64,000 nt of DNA from Staphylococcus nepalensis (GCF_014635045.1 NZ_BMCF01000001.1:310001-374000), one strand, 5' to 3'; counted from the stretch's first letter, positions 26,171 through 36,302 are shown. Notes: generated by a model not told the origin, from the letters alone. Numbers and translations are program-made.

Positions 26171-27934
26171 TTAACCATTTTGCAATAAATACATATTACG
26201 ATAAATACCATTTTGCTGAATTAATGTTTCATGTGTACCTTGTTCTACAATCCTACCATGATTCAACACCAATATCTTATCTGCATCTTGAATCGTAGAA
26301 AGTCTATGTGCGATGGCTAAAGTGGTTCTTCCTTGTCTCATCGTGTCTAGAGACTGTTGAATTTGTTCTTCCGTTTCGGAATCAATATTAGCTGTTGCTT
26401 CATCTAATATTAATATTCGAGGATTTGTAGCAATCGTTCTCGCAAATGCTAATAATTGGCGTTCACCACTTGAAAAAGCACTCCCTTTTTCAATCACTTT
26501 ATGTTGATACTGACCTGGCAGTTTTTCAATAAAATGATTAGCGTGCACAAATTCTGCAGCAGCTTTGACTTGTTCAAATGTCATCGTCGGGTGGTACAGT
26601 TTAATATTTGATTCCACAGTACCATAAAATACAAAAGCATCTTGCAACACTAATCCTATTTTCTGCTTTAATTCTTCTTTTGGTATTGTTTTAATTGAGT
26701 AGCCATCTATTTCGATAGCGCCACGGTTAAATTCATAAAAACGCATAAACAAATTGATGATTGAACTCTTTCCAGATCCTGTGTGACCAACAAGTGCAAC
26801 CATTTCACCAGGGTTAACAGTAAAATTGATATTTTTTAATACATCTGTCTCACCGTCATAACTGAAACTAACATTTTTAAACTCAATCTTCCCTTCTTGG
26901 ATGCCATGGTTTAATATTGGATGCTGTTTAGGTTCATAAGTACGGTCGTCAATCAATGTAAATACTCTACTCGCTGACACCAATGCCTGTTGTAAAATAT
27001 TTAAATTCTGACTTACTTGATTAATCGGTTCAAAAAAACGTTCCATATATTGTACAAAGGCAAACACGACGCCTGCAGTAATTCCTGTGGTAAAGCTAAT
27101 TATTCCAAAATACCCCAAAATCATAACTGTCGCAAATACAGAAATCGCGCTAATTGCTGGTCTCAATAATAGGCTATCGAGTTTTACTGTTTTCAACATA
27201 TATTGGTAATGTTCATCATTAATATCATTAAACTCTTTATTTAATCGTTTTTCTTGATTAAATGCTTGGATTATCTTCATACCTTCTATAGATTCTGCTA
27301 ATTTTGTATTTAAATCTGACAATCTTTGTCTTGATTTTGCAAATAAAACAGCTGAATATTTACGATAAATTGCTAGCATTATAATGATAATGGGCAGAAA
27401 AACCAAAGCGATTAAAGCCAATTTCACATCCAAAATAAACATCATAATATAGCTTGATATCATCATAAAAAATGCTATTACAAATGTTGAAAACACGCCT
27501 ACAATCATATCTACAATGGTCTCTGTATCATTAGTCAATCTAGAAACAATACTACCTCCAGGCACTTTATCAAAATAGCTCATTCCTAATTTCCCTAATT
27601 TATTAAAGGCGTCAATTCTTAACTGTTGAATGACTTTAAAGGCAAGATATTGAAAAAGATATTGACTTAAATACATTGTTAAAGCACCAATAACCTGAAT
27701 ACTAATAAAAATAACGACAAGCCAAATCATCGATTGTTGAGGAAAATGGCGCGGCGTAAGATAATCATCAATAAATATTTTTACCATATAAGGTGTTAGC
27801 ATACTTGCAATTGTTGATAAAGTTAATGTAAAGAATGCTAAAGCAATAATGCCTTTATAAGGGACTGTATATTTGAATAATCTAACTAAAACTTGAGCTT
27901 GATCTTTTGCAGTTAAGTTAACATTTTCAGTCAT
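26171..27934 (-). CDS. ABC exporter subunit with catalytic Walker B (BmrD/YheH-like)
   Basis: 587-residue type-IV half-transporter: six-helix membrane domain (about 20-310) and nucleotide-binding domain (about 345-585). Walker A is GHTGSGKSS, Walker B ILILDEATANID with the catalytic Glu, and the H-loop is AHRLST. The signature is altered to SSGERQ instead of LSGGQ. With its neighbour it forms a heterodimeric multidrug-type exporter such as BmrCD. The ATG at 27934 follows AAAGG/GGGG by about 9 bases and overlaps the upstream stop by 8 bases, giving translational coupling. Exported substrate unknown. Confidence 0.9.
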   Translation of the reverse strand: MTENVNLTAKDQAQVLVRLFKYTVPYKGIIALAFFTLTLSTIASMLTPYMVKIFIDDYLTPRHFPQQSMIWLVVIFISIQVIGALTMYLSQYLFQYLAFKVIQQLRIDAFNKLGKLGMSYFDKVPGGSIVSRLTNDTETIVDMIVGVFSTFVIAFFMMISSYIMMFILDVKLALIALVFLPIIIIMLAIYRKYSAVLFAKSRQRLSDLNTKLAESIEGMKIIQAFNQEKRLNKEFNDINDEHYQYMLKTVKLDSLLLRPAISAISVFATVMILGYFGIISFTTGITAGVVFAFVQYMERFFEPINQVSQNLNILQQALVSASRVFTLIDDRTYEPKQHPILNHGIQEGKIEFKNVSFSYDGETDVLKNINFTVNPGEMVALVGHTGSGKSSIINLFMRFYEFNRGAIEIDGYSIKTIPKEELKQKIGLVLQDAFVFYGTVESNIKLYHPTMTFEQVKAAAEFVHANHFIEKLPGQYQHKVIEKGSAFSSGERQLLAFARTIATNPRILILDEATANIDSETEEQIQQSLDTMRQGRTTLAIAHRLSTIQDADKILVLNHGRIVEQGTHETLIQQNGIYRNMYLLQNG

Positions 27935-29708
27935 TTGCATCGTCCCCTTTCGCAAGGTCATCTAAATTACGAGTGAGTTGTTGTTGTAATGCTTGAGCTC
28001 GATACGTTTCATAATACCAACCTTTTTGATTCATTAATGCTGTATGTGTCCCACTTTCAACAACCGTGCCACCTTCCATTACAATAATTTCATCAGCGTG
28101 TTTCACCGCACTCATACGATGAGCCGTTATGATATTGGTTTTACCTTTCCTCAATTTTTCTAAGTTACCCAATATCACTTCTTCAGTTTGCGCATCTACC
28201 GCGGAAAGAGAGTCATCTAAAATTAACACCTCTGGGCCAATTAATAACGCTCTAGCAATCGAAATACGCTGTTTTTGACCTCCTGATAAGGAAACACCAC
28301 GCTCACCTACTACCGTTTGGTATTGGTTCGGAAAAGATAGAATATCATCATGGATATGACTGGCTCTACTAGCTTCAAAAATACTATTATCATCGATTTC
28401 CTCATTACTAAAAGCAATATTGTTTCGAATCGTAGTTGAAAATAAAAAGTGTTCCTGTGGCACATAGCCGAACTGTGCGCGTAAATTTTTCACATTATAA
28501 TCTCGTATTGGATAACCGCCATACTTAATTTCATTAGCTTCTGCTGTATCAAATTCTCTAAGTAGCAATCGGATTAATGTACTTTTTCCTGAACCAGTAC
28601 GACCTACAATACCTACAGTTGAACCTTGTTTAACTTCAAAATGAACATCATGAATGCCATCTTTTTTATTACCCGGGAAATGGAATTTTTTGATATGAAA
28701 TTCAATATTTCCTACAGGGCTTGCATCTATTTTAAAATGTGTATCTATACCATTTGGTGTATTACCTATTTCTTCGATCCGTTCATAAGATGCTTTAGCT
28801 CTTTGGACAATATTAAAAAACAAACCTAAAGCTAATAAAGGCCAAACCAACATACCTAAATATGTTGTAAAAGTAATGAGTTGACCTAACGTGATATCAT
28901 GATTAAATACTAATTTCGCTCCAAAGACGATGGATAAAAAGTAACTAATTCCTATTACCAATGTAATTGTGGGGTCAAATAATGCATCAATTTTTGAAAC
29001 TTTTAAATTTTTTACTACAACATCATCGCTTAAATTTTTAAAGTCCTTTTGATCACTTGTTTCGTAACCAAACGTTTTAGTTACTTTGATACCTGCAACA
29101 CTTTCTTGTGTCTTATCATTTAATCTACTAAACGCCGCTTGTGCTTTTTTAAAGCCTTTACTTAGTAGTGAACCATAATAACTTGTTAACAAAACCATAA
29201 AAGGCAATGGTATCATTGCAATCAATGTCAATTGCCAACTCACTGTCGCAGCCATTGTAATCACAACTGTTCCACCAGTTATTAAAGCATCTGCGATCAT
29301 TAAAATACCTGCCCCTGCAGCATTTTGAACTGCCCTTATGTCATTCGTTGCATGTGCCATTAAATCGCCAGTCCTTCTATTTTGAAAAAAAATAGCACTC
29401 ATATTTGTATATTTCTTATATAAAGAAGTTCTTAATATCTGCCCCAATTTTTGACTTGTGCCAAAAATTGATAATCTCCATACATACCTTAAAATATAAG
29501 TGAAAATAGCAACAAATACTAAAATGACAAGGTAAACAGCTAATACTTTAGGCGTTAATTTGTTCGTTGTCATCTGATCAATGGTTTTACCAATAATTTG
29601 AGGTGGTACAATTTCAATTAAAGCAATTAATAACAAAGTGATAAGTCCTAAAATGTATTTATTCTTATGTTGTTTAAAAAACCATCCCAACTTCCAAAAC
29701 ACCTGCAT
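27927..29708 (-). CDS. ABC exporter subunit with degenerate Walker B (BmrC/YheI-like)
   Basis: 593-residue half-transporter, six-helix domain (about 20-310) then ATPase. Walker A is GRTGSGKST and the signature a canonical LSGGQKQR, but Walker B is VLILDDSLSAVD: the catalytic Glu is Asp, the hallmark of the non-hydrolysing site of heterodimeric exporters. It complements the neighbouring subunit exactly (canonical signature here, canonical Walker B there). The ATG at 29708 follows GGGGGTG by 5 bases; 13 extra upstream residues would lie before the SD. First gene of the two-gene operon. Confidence 0.9.
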   Translation of the reverse strand: MQVFWKLGWFFKQHKNKYILGLITLLLIALIEIVPPQIIGKTIDQMTTNKLTPKVLAVYLVILVFVAIFTYILRYVWRLSIFGTSQKLGQILRTSLYKKYTNMSAIFFQNRRTGDLMAHATNDIRAVQNAAGAGILMIADALITGGTVVITMAATVSWQLTLIAMIPLPFMVLLTSYYGSLLSKGFKKAQAAFSRLNDKTQESVAGIKVTKTFGYETSDQKDFKNLSDDVVVKNLKVSKIDALFDPTITLVIGISYFLSIVFGAKLVFNHDITLGQLITFTTYLGMLVWPLLALGLFFNIVQRAKASYERIEEIGNTPNGIDTHFKIDASPVGNIEFHIKKFHFPGNKKDGIHDVHFEVKQGSTVGIVGRTGSGKSTLIRLLLREFDTAEANEIKYGGYPIRDYNVKNLRAQFGYVPQEHFLFSTTIRNNIAFSNEEIDDNSIFEASRASHIHDDILSFPNQYQTVVGERGVSLSGGQKQRISIARALLIGPEVLILDDSLSAVDAQTEEVILGNLEKLRKGKTNIITAHRMSAVKHADEIIVMEGGTVVESGTHTALMNQKGWYYETYRAQALQQQLTRNLDDLAKGDDAND

Positions 29709-29897
29709 GCGCTCACCCCCAAAATTAATCCAATTGCTTATGCACACATCTTACCACAAGTTATTAAATGTAAATATACAAGTGTTTTTGCCCTTTTATA
29801 AAATTTAATCTTCCTCTGAGACAGACAAATTGACTCGGTATAATTTTTATATTAACTTATATTTATAAAGCATAAGTTAATATAAAGGAGCAAGATG

Positions 29898-30707
29898 ATG
29901 ACTTTTCACGATAAATCTGCAATACAAGTAACGAACGTTACACTAAATGTTAAAAATTTAACAGATATGGTTGATTTTTATACACATATTCTAGGCTTAA
30001 CAGTTATGTCCAAAAATGAAAATACTGCGACTTTACAAGTTGGACTGAATGGTCATACAATGACATTATTCGAGATTCAAGACGGACGTCAGCCTTCTAT
30101 CAGAGAAGCAGGACTGTTTCATATTGCATTACTATTACCTGAAAGAAAAGATTTAGCAGACTTTCTTTTTCACGTTTCTCAATTAAACATTCCAGTAGGT
30201 GGCGGAGATCACCTTGTAAGTGAAGCTTTATACCTTAATGATCCTGAAGGAAATGGTATCGAAGTTTATTACGATAGATCTGAAAATGAGTGGTTATGGA
30301 AAGACAATAAAGTAAAAATGGATACACTACAAGTAGACATTAATAATTTGCTTAAACAAAGAACAGAAATAGGTTGGAAAAAAATGCCATCTAACGCTAA
30401 AATTGGACATTTACATTTAAAAACTTCTGATTTAGAAATAGCTCAACGTTTTTATATTAACCAATTAGAACTCACACATATTTCCAATTTTCCCCAAGCT
30501 CTGTTTATGTCTACCAAAAATTACCATCACCACATTGCAGTAAATACTTGGCAAGCTAATATGCCTCGAGTTAAAAACGGTAAAAGTTATGGGCTGGCTC
30601 ATATTGATATTTATAAACCTCATACCAACACTGTACGTACGTTTACAATTGATGGATTAGCTATTACAGTGCACAATCATACAGAATTAGTAGCTGATAA
30701 GACATAA
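29898..30707 (+). CDS. catE: Extradiol dioxygenase CatE-like, two VOC domains
   Basis: 269 residues with two VOC modules: VTNVTLNVKNLTDMVDFYTHILGLTV at about 11 and IGHLHLKTSDLEIAQRFYINQLELTHI at about 165. Ligand candidates are His in LFHIALLLP, His of GHLHLK, His pair in YHHHIAVNTW and Glu in NGIEVYYDR. It matches the CatE family (catechol-2,3-dioxygenase), regulated by quinone/thiol stress in Bacillus. Two adjacent ATGs exist (29895, 29898); the second is 7 bases from AGGAG and preferred. Single gene. Confidence 0.82.
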   Translation: MTFHDKSAIQVTNVTLNVKNLTDMVDFYTHILGLTVMSKNENTATLQVGLNGHTMTLFEIQDGRQPSIREAGLFHIALLLPERKDLADFLFHVSQLNIPVGGGDHLVSEALYLNDPEGNGIEVYYDRSENEWLWKDNKVKMDTLQVDINNLLKQRTEIGWKKMPSNAKIGHLHLKTSDLEIAQRFYINQLELTHISNFPQALFMSTKNYHHHIAVNTWQANMPRVKNGKSYGLAHIDIYKPHTNTVRTFTIDGLAITVHNHTELVADKT

Positions 30708-30711
30708 GTAA

Positions 30712-30753
30712 AAAGCTTGGAACAATGAAAAACAATTCATTGTTCCAAGCTTT
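30712..30753. terminator. Bidirectional terminator
   Basis: Perfect 18-bp stem beginning AAAGCTTGGAACAATGAA, 6-base loop, between catE and the nitroreductase gene. Confidence 0.92.
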
Positions 30754-30756
30754 ATA

Positions 30757-31416
30757 TTATTCAACCCATTCTACTACGTGAGATTGAGGTTGGCGCACTT
30801 TTTCTTTTGAATCACTTTCTCTATAACCAAATGCAACCATAACAGATGGTGCAAAATGCGCTGCATCCATAATATTTTCCTCGATTAAGAATTGTGTAAC
30901 TGCATCTAAATCAAAACCTTCTATAGGGCAAGAATCAATATTCAATAATGCGGCACTTGTCATCATGTTTCCTAACGCAATATAAGTTTGCTTTTTCGCC
31001 CATTCTAATAATGTATACTCACTATCATTTATATGAAAATTTGTTTGGAAATTATCAAATTTCACTTCTGTTGCAGGTATGCTTTCTTCACTATATTGTT
31101 TGATTTCACGGATCATATGTTGTACGAATGGCGATTTAGAAGTTACATTTTTACGAGCCAATATAATTACAAAATAACTTGCAGTATCTAATTGCCCTTG
31201 TGCCCCCCAACTAATTTCTTTTAATTTATTTCTAATTTCGCGATTTTGTATTACCACAAATTTCCACGGTTCTAAACCTAACGAACTTGGAGACAATCTG
31301 CCCGCTTCCAGTATAGTATTAAAATCACTTTCACTCACTTTTTTATTTGAATCAAAGCGCTTCGTTGCATGTCTAAAATTAAACGCGTTGATGATTGTTT
31401 GTTGCATATCATTCAT
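30757..31416 (-). CDS. FMN-dependent NAD(P)H nitroreductase
   Basis: 219-residue nitroreductase-family flavoprotein (NfsB/YfkO-like), acting on nitroaromatics and quinones. FMN contacts: FRHATKRFD near the N-terminus, [17 protein letters not shown] (about 40-56), and the C-terminal GY-R segment VAFGYRE. AAAGGA lies about 13 bases before the ATG (weak). Placed with CatE and the mhq genes it adds to a local set of redox/electrophile enzymes. Natural substrate unknown. Confidence 0.88.
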   Translation of the reverse strand: MNDMQQTIINAFNFRHATKRFDSNKKVSESDFNTILEAGRLSPSSLGLEPWKFVVIQNREIRNKLKEISWGAQGQLDTASYFVIILARKNVTSKSPFVQHMIREIKQYSEESIPATEVKFDNFQTNFHINDSEYTLLEWAKKQTYIALGNMMTSAALLNIDSCPIEGFDLDAVTQFLIEENIMDAAHFAPSVMVAFGYRESDSKEKVRQPQSHVVEWVE

Positions 31417-31527
31417 TTCTTGTTTGCCATCCTTTCGAATTATATATTATACCTTTTAGTATAGGATAATTTATAATCCTGATTAAAATAATATGTTTAT
31501 AGTCTATACTAAATGTGAGCGAAAAAC

Positions 31528-32334
31528 TTAATTATTAATTTTAAGTACTTCATCTTCAATAACAGATAAAACGCCTTGTTTATTATTTGAAGGCGCTACA
31601 TAATTTGCGGCTTCGAATAATGAGGCATCCTCACAGTTTTCCATCACATAACTATAATGTGCTAATTGCAACATATCTAAATCATTATTTGCATCTCCAA
31701 ATGCCATTAATTCATTTTTAGTTAAATCCCATTTATTTAATAATCTTTCTAATGCACTTCCTTTAGTCATACCAGGTATAATAAGATCGATACTATCACG
31801 ACCACTGGACACTAATGCTAAACCTTTTGAAAAGTAATTTTTTAAATCTTCATCGAGTGTAGGGTGTGTACCTCTATTAATATTTAAAGCAATTTTTACA
31901 TATTCATCTTTAGGTAAATTTTGAAATGACTCAATTTCTTTCAATTGGCGATAATAAAAATGCGCCTCTTTTTTAAATGATTCTCGGTTGTCTTTTAATA
32001 TGTAAGCACTATCCAAACCACACACAATGATCTCTTTAATACCACGATCTATATTTAAATAGTTAACGACACTTTGGTAAAAATCTCTTTCAAAAGCTTG
32101 ATAATCATATAACGTATTTCCTTCATAAATAACAGCTCCATTTTCAGCAACAAAAAACATGTTTCTATCACCAAAAATAGATTTCAATTTAGCATATTGA
32201 TTACCACTGGCCGCTATAAATTTAATATGCTCGTTTTCTAATTGTTGAAAAATACGATTAAACCTTTGTTCATCGTATTGTTTGCTTGAATCTAAAAAAG
32301 TGCCGTCCATATCTACTGCAATTGCTTTTATCAT
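31528..32334 (-). CDS. HAD-superfamily Cof-type sugar-phosphatase
   Basis: 268-residue HAD-IIB (Cof/YidA) phosphatase. Motif I DMDGTFLD (8-15) carries the nucleophile and acid Asp, motif II is ASGNQ, motif III Lys lies in KGSALERLL (about 197), and motif IV is FGDANNDLDML. Cytosolic; relatives dephosphorylate sugar phosphates or flavin/pyridoxal phosphates. GAGGGG lies 9 bases before the ATG. Single gene; substrate not predictable. Confidence 0.88.
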   Translation of the reverse strand: MIKAIAVDMDGTFLDSSKQYDEQRFNRIFQQLENEHIKFIAASGNQYAKLKSIFGDRNMFFVAENGAVIYEGNTLYDYQAFERDFYQSVVNYLNIDRGIKEIIVCGLDSAYILKDNRESFKKEAHFYYRQLKEIESFQNLPKDEYVKIALNINRGTHPTLDEDLKNYFSKGLALVSSGRDSIDLIIPGMTKGSALERLLNKWDLTKNELMAFGDANNDLDMLQLAHYSYVMENCEDASLFEAANYVAPSNNKQGVLSVIEDEVLKINN

Positions 32335-32458
32335 ATGCTTATTCCCCTCGAATCTTATGTTATATTTGTAACCTATTATATCTACAATAATCGCTGAATC
32401 AAAGTAAATAAATCGCCCATATACATTGATTTGTACTTCATTTATATCAAAAACTGAA

Positions 32459-32515
32459 TAAAAAACAGAGCAGGATAGAAACCTTTTCTTACAAGATTTC
32501 GTAGCCCTGCTCTGT
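32459..32515 (-). terminator. Terminator of the nanA-nanT operon
   Basis: ACAGAGCAGG (32465-32474) pairs with CCTGCTCTGT (32506-32515); on the minus strand a T6 run follows. It lies 200 bases past the nanT stop; the 32516-32713 stretch shows nothing else. Confidence 0.7.
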
Positions 32516-32713
32516 CAAGTATGACAACAAGTCACATTATCGCAATTTTTCAATCATTCATCACTAACATGCTAAACCTAACTAAACTATCGATGTATAT
32601 TTCCTATTACTGAATCAATCCTTTAAAATATATGCAGAAATGATAGCTTGATTTAATTTAAATGTCTACAATTCATATAAAACTATAATATATAATTGAA
32701 AACTGTTTTTAAC

Positions 32714-34258
32714 TTAATTTTCCTTACTGTCTTCTTTAAAGTGTACGATAGAAATATAATTTGTTTCTTCTTTGATATCATAAATAGTTAAACCTGTAAT
32801 GTCTTTTTTCTTTCCTGGTACAACAATACTTATAATATAAGCGAAAATAAATGCTACTAAAAATGAAATGATAGACACGTAGAATGGCGAATTGCCACCA
32901 CCCATACCATTAAAGATATAGGCAAATATGATTCCAAATATTAATCCCATCAAAACACCAAACGTATTTGTACGACGTGTAAATATGCCTACTGCAAACA
33001 CGCCTGCCAATGGTACACCTACTAATCCAGTAATAAGTAAGAATAAGTCCCAAAGATCATTAGAATCAGATGCAATTAAATAAATCGACATACCAAATCC
33101 AAACAGTCCTGCAAGTATAATTATCCATCTAGCAAACCCTACTTCACTTTTCTCATTTCCTTTTCCAAAAAATCTATGCTTAATATCGACAGAAATACAA
33201 GCTGAAATTGAATTTAAACTTGAAGAAATCGTTGACTGAGCAGCTGCAAAAATCGCCGCAATTAACAAACCTGCAACAAATGGTGGCATTTCAGTCAAAA
33301 TAAAATATGGTACGACAGAAGATGTATTAAATCCTGTAGGCAAAGCAGTATTATGACTATAGAATGAATAAAGCATTGTTCCCATTCCATAGAATAATGG
33401 CGCTGATACTAAAGCTAAGACGCCATTTGTCCATAATGATTTTTTAGTCTCTGACATAGATTCAGATGCTTGATAACGTTGAACTACGTCTTGGCTTGCT
33501 GTATATTGGTGCAGGTTATTAAAAATATTCCCTAGAAAGATAATTGGGATTGCTGCTGCTGCAGTATTAAATTTCCAGTTATCCGTGCTAATAATCTTTT
33601 TATGCTCAAGCGCATCGCTCATAACAGTACCTATGCCGCCTTGAATGTTTATAACACCTAATATAATAATTGCTGCTGCGCCACCTAAAAGAATCACACC
33701 TTGAATAAAATCACTCCATACCACCCCTTCAAATCCACCAAGAAATGTGTACAATATACACAAAATGCCAACAAGACTCGCGACTACATATGGATTCATA
33801 TCAGATACTGATGTAATAGCTAACGTAGGTAAATAGATGACAATTGCTACCCTACCGATATGAAATAAGACAAATAATAGCGAACCAATAACGCGAATAC
33901 TAGGGCCAAAGCGAGCCTCTAAATATTCGTAAGCAGAAGTTACCTTCAATTTTTTGAAAAATGGTACATAAAAATAAATAAGTAATGGAATTATTGCTAC
34001 AATCGCAATATTCCCCGCGATATACGACCAATCTGTTAAAAATGCCTTTTCAGGCGTCGACATAAATGTAATCGCGCTTAATGTTGTAGCGTAAATAGAG
34101 AAACCAACTGCCCAGGAAGGTAAACGGCCGCTAGCAGTAAAGAAACTATCTGTACTTTGACTTGCCCTTTTGGTAAAATATGCGCCTACTAACAGCATCA
34201 CAACTAAATAACTAACAACTGCAACCCAGTTCCATATACCAAAACCAACTTGTTCCAT
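32714..34258 (-). CDS. nanT: Sodium:sialic acid symporter, SSS family
   Basis: 514-residue sodium:solute symporter. The order of hydrophobic segments and SSS signatures (SQSTDSFFTASGRLPSWAVGFSIYATTLSAITFM in helices 1-2, GGFEGVVWSDFIQGVILLGG in helix 5-6) support it. Sialate specificity is inferred from position: 25 bases downstream of nanA and opposite nanK/nanE, as in S. aureus where an SSS transporter serves as NanT. AAGGGG lies 9 bases before the ATG. Probably co-transcribed with nanA from the cre-overlapped promoter. Confidence 0.88.
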   Translation of the reverse strand: MEQVGFGIWNWVAVVSYLVVMLLVGAYFTKRASQSTDSFFTASGRLPSWAVGFSIYATTLSAITFMSTPEKAFLTDWSYIAGNIAIVAIIPLLIYFYVPFFKKLKVTSAYEYLEARFGPSIRVIGSLLFVLFHIGRVAIVIYLPTLAITSVSDMNPYVVASLVGILCILYTFLGGFEGVVWSDFIQGVILLGGAAAIIILGVINIQGGIGTVMSDALEHKKIISTDNWKFNTAAAAIPIIFLGNIFNNLHQYTASQDVVQRYQASESMSETKKSLWTNGVLALVSAPLFYGMGTMLYSFYSHNTALPTGFNTSSVVPYFILTEMPPFVAGLLIAAIFAAAQSTISSSLNSISACISVDIKHRFFGKGNEKSEVGFARWIIILAGLFGFGMSIYLIASDSNDLWDLFLLITGLVGVPLAGVFAVGIFTRRTNTFGVLMGLIFGIIFAYIFNGMGGGNSPFYVSIISFLVAFIFAYIISIVVPGKKKDITGLTIYDIKEETNYISIVHFKEDSKEN

Positions 34259-34283
34259 TCATTTCAACCCCTTATACGGTAAC

Positions 34284-35165
34284 CTATAAATTATACGTAT
34301 TAATTAATGCTCCCAATTTTTCTCTATTATCTTCATCGAATGGTTTAAATGGTCGTTTTGGTACACCACCATCAATACCACGTGTAGCTAATATTTCTTT
34401 AAGTGTGGAATAAATGCCCATAGACAACACATTCTCGATAATGTCATTTGTATCATGTTGAATTTGATACGCTTCTTCAATCTCTCCATTTTTAGCTTTT
34501 TCAAAAATTTGTCTTGCACGTCTACCATTGACGTTATAAGTAGAACCAATTGCACCATCTACTCCAGAAATAGCTGCTTGTACTAGCATTTCATCAAATC
34601 CAGAAAGTATGAGCTTGTCTGGATAAGCTTTACGAATACGCTCTAGCAAAAAGAAGTTAGGTGCTGTGTATTTCACACCTACCACTTTTTCATGATTAAA
34701 CAGCTCACCAAATTGGTCGATTGAAATGTTAACTCCAGTTAAATCTGGTATAGCATAAATAATTAAATTGTTTTGCGTGGCCTCAATTAATTCGAAATAA
34801 TAGTCTTTAATTTCTTCAAATGAAAAAGGATAATAGAACGGTGTAACTGCTGAAATAGCGTCATATCCTAATTCAGTTGCATATTTACCAAGTTCTATCG
34901 CTTCATTTAAATCTAAAGAACCTACCTGTGCAATCATTTTCACATCATCGTTAACAGCTTCTTTAGCTACTTTAAAAACTTGTTTTTTTTGTTCTTTATT
35001 TAACAAGAAATTTTCGCCAGAGCTACCATTAACATAAAGCCCATCTAAGCCTTCAGTTTCAATCGCATTTTGCACAATTTGCACTAATCCCTTTTCTTTC
35101 ACTTGTCCTTTTTCATCAAACGGTACTAATAACGCCGCATATAATCCTTTTAAATTCTCTTCCAT
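34284..35165 (-). CDS. nanA: N-acetylneuraminate lyase
   Basis: Class-I aldolase splitting N-acetylneuraminate into ManNAc and pyruvate; 293 residues, normal length. GSSGENFLL (pyruvate carboxylate site, about 46), the Tyr of [10 protein letters not shown] and Schiff-base Lys in [10 protein letters not shown] (about 165) are visible. The ATG at 35165 follows GGAGGGG by 6 bases; the in-frame ATG at 35180 overlaps the SD. First gene of nanA-nanT, divergent from nanK. Confidence 0.95.
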   Translation of the reverse strand: MEENLKGLYAALLVPFDEKGQVKEKGLVQIVQNAIETEGLDGLYVNGSSGENFLLNKEQKKQVFKVAKEAVNDDVKMIAQVGSLDLNEAIELGKYATELGYDAISAVTPFYYPFSFEEIKDYYFELIEATQNNLIIYAIPDLTGVNISIDQFGELFNHEKVVGVKYTAPNFFLLERIRKAYPDKLILSGFDEMLVQAAISGVDGAIGSTYNVNGRRARQIFEKAKNGEIEEAYQIQHDTNDIIENVLSMGIYSTLKEILATRGIDGGVPKRPFKPFDEDNREKLGALINTYNL

Positions 35166-35267
35166 TGATAACCCCTCCATCTATGTATTTAAGTTATTAT
35201 TCCTAGGCATTTATATAACTATATAATGCAATAAAAAACATCTTTTATTTTTCTATTTACAGTTCAA

Positions 35268-35296
35268 ATTGTAAACGCTATCATAAAATGTGACAA
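35268..35296 (-). promoter_or_regulatory. Sigma-A promoter of nanA-nanT
   Basis: On the minus strand TTGTCA (35296-35291), a 17-base spacer, TACAAT (35273-35268), about 100 bases before nanA. Confidence 0.75.
35270..35283. promoter_or_regulatory. cre site on the nanA promoter
   Basis: TGTAAACGCTATCA fits TGNAANCGNWNNCA at every defined position and overlaps the -10 and spacer, predicting direct CcpA repression. Confidence 0.8.
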
Positions 35297-35336
35297 TAGC
35301 TTTTTGAAAAAATACATCATTTATCAATAATATTTA

Positions 35337-35351
35337 TGAAAATAATTTTCA
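35337..35351. promoter_or_regulatory. NanR-type operator between nanA and nanK
   Basis: TGAAAATAATTTTCA, a perfect 7-1-7 palindrome of the RpiR-operator type. A near-identical site occurs at 37203-37217 in the other nan promoter region, so both are assigned to NanR. Confidence 0.75.
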
Positions 35352-35392
35352 AAATAATTCAGTATATTTGATAATCTGAGGAGGTTTCATAA

Positions 35393-36265
35393 ATGAATCT
35401 ATATAATATCGCTATTGATATTGGTGGTACAGAAATTAAGGCAGCTGTTTTCAATCAACAGCTAAAGTTCATAGATTACATAAAAATACAAACACCGAAT
35501 AATGTCGACACATTTATTAAAGATACAGTTTACGAACTTGTAGCTATGTTTAAAGCAAAATATGGCATTGAACCACTCAATGTAGGTATTTCTAGTGCAG
35601 GGGTTGTAGATGAGCATAATGGTTTAGTTGAATATGCTGGGCCAACGATTCCAAACTACACGGGGACGAACTTCAAAACTATACTCAAGCCATTAAATGC
35701 TCAAGTACAGGTTTTTAATGATGTAAATGCAGCGTTATTAGGAGAACTTTCATTTCATGATTACGAAGCACAAAACATATTTTGTCTAACGCTTGGAACA
35801 GGCATTGGAGGTGCTTTTTATAATCAGTCGTCTCAACTCTATAATGGCGAACGAAATCGAGCCAATGAAATTGGGTATTTGCTTTATGATGCCCAAACAA
35901 AAAAGACCTTTGAACAACGCGCTTCAACATCTGCTTTGAAATCACTCATGATAGAAAAATCCTTTGCTTATAAAGATGATGTACCCAAATTATTTGAACT
36001 AGCAGATCAGCAAGATGCGCTCGCCTTATCTATACTCAATCAATGGAGTGATTCAATCGCGGAAGGGGTTGCCCAAATACAAATCATTTATGATCCTGGA
36101 TTAATTCTTATCGGAGGTGGCGTCTCTTCACAAGGTCAAAATTTGTTAAAGTATATTATTCCTAAAGTTGCGCTTTACTTACCTGTTCAATATGGTCATG
36201 CTTCAATACAAACTACACGAACACAAAACCACGCTTCTCTTTATGGCGCCGTTTCTAAATTTTAA
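35393..36265 (+). CDS. nanK: N-acetylmannosamine kinase, ROK family
   Basis: 290-residue ROK kinase phosphorylating ManNAc. ATP loop AIDIGGTEIKAAVF (7-20), catalytic Asp in VFNDVNAA (about 106), TLGTGIGGAF and the C-terminal LIGGGVSS are present. The usual ROK zinc motif (CxCGxxGCxE) after the GEIGH-type segment is absent: here ANEIGYLLYDAQTKKTFEQRAS has no cysteine, so this is a zinc-free ROK variant. AGGAGG lies 7-8 bases before the ATG. Divergent from nanA, closed by a terminator. Confidence 0.9.
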   Translation: MNLYNIAIDIGGTEIKAAVFNQQLKFIDYIKIQTPNNVDTFIKDTVYELVAMFKAKYGIEPLNVGISSAGVVDEHNGLVEYAGPTIPNYTGTNFKTILKPLNAQVQVFNDVNAALLGELSFHDYEAQNIFCLTLGTGIGGAFYNQSSQLYNGERNRANEIGYLLYDAQTKKTFEQRASTSALKSLMIEKSFAYKDDVPKLFELADQQDALALSILNQWSDSIAEGVAQIQIIYDPGLILIGGGVSSQGQNLLKYIIPKVALYLPVQYGHASIQTTRTQNHASLYGAVSKF

Positions 36266-36270
36266 AAAAT

Positions 36271-36302
36271 AAAGCTAAGGCATCAACAGATGCCTTAGCT
36301 TT
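36271..36302. terminator. Bidirectional terminator of nanK and nanR
   Basis: AAAGCTAAGGCATC with its exact complement, 4-base loop, then TTTATTT; between convergent genes. Confidence 0.9.
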
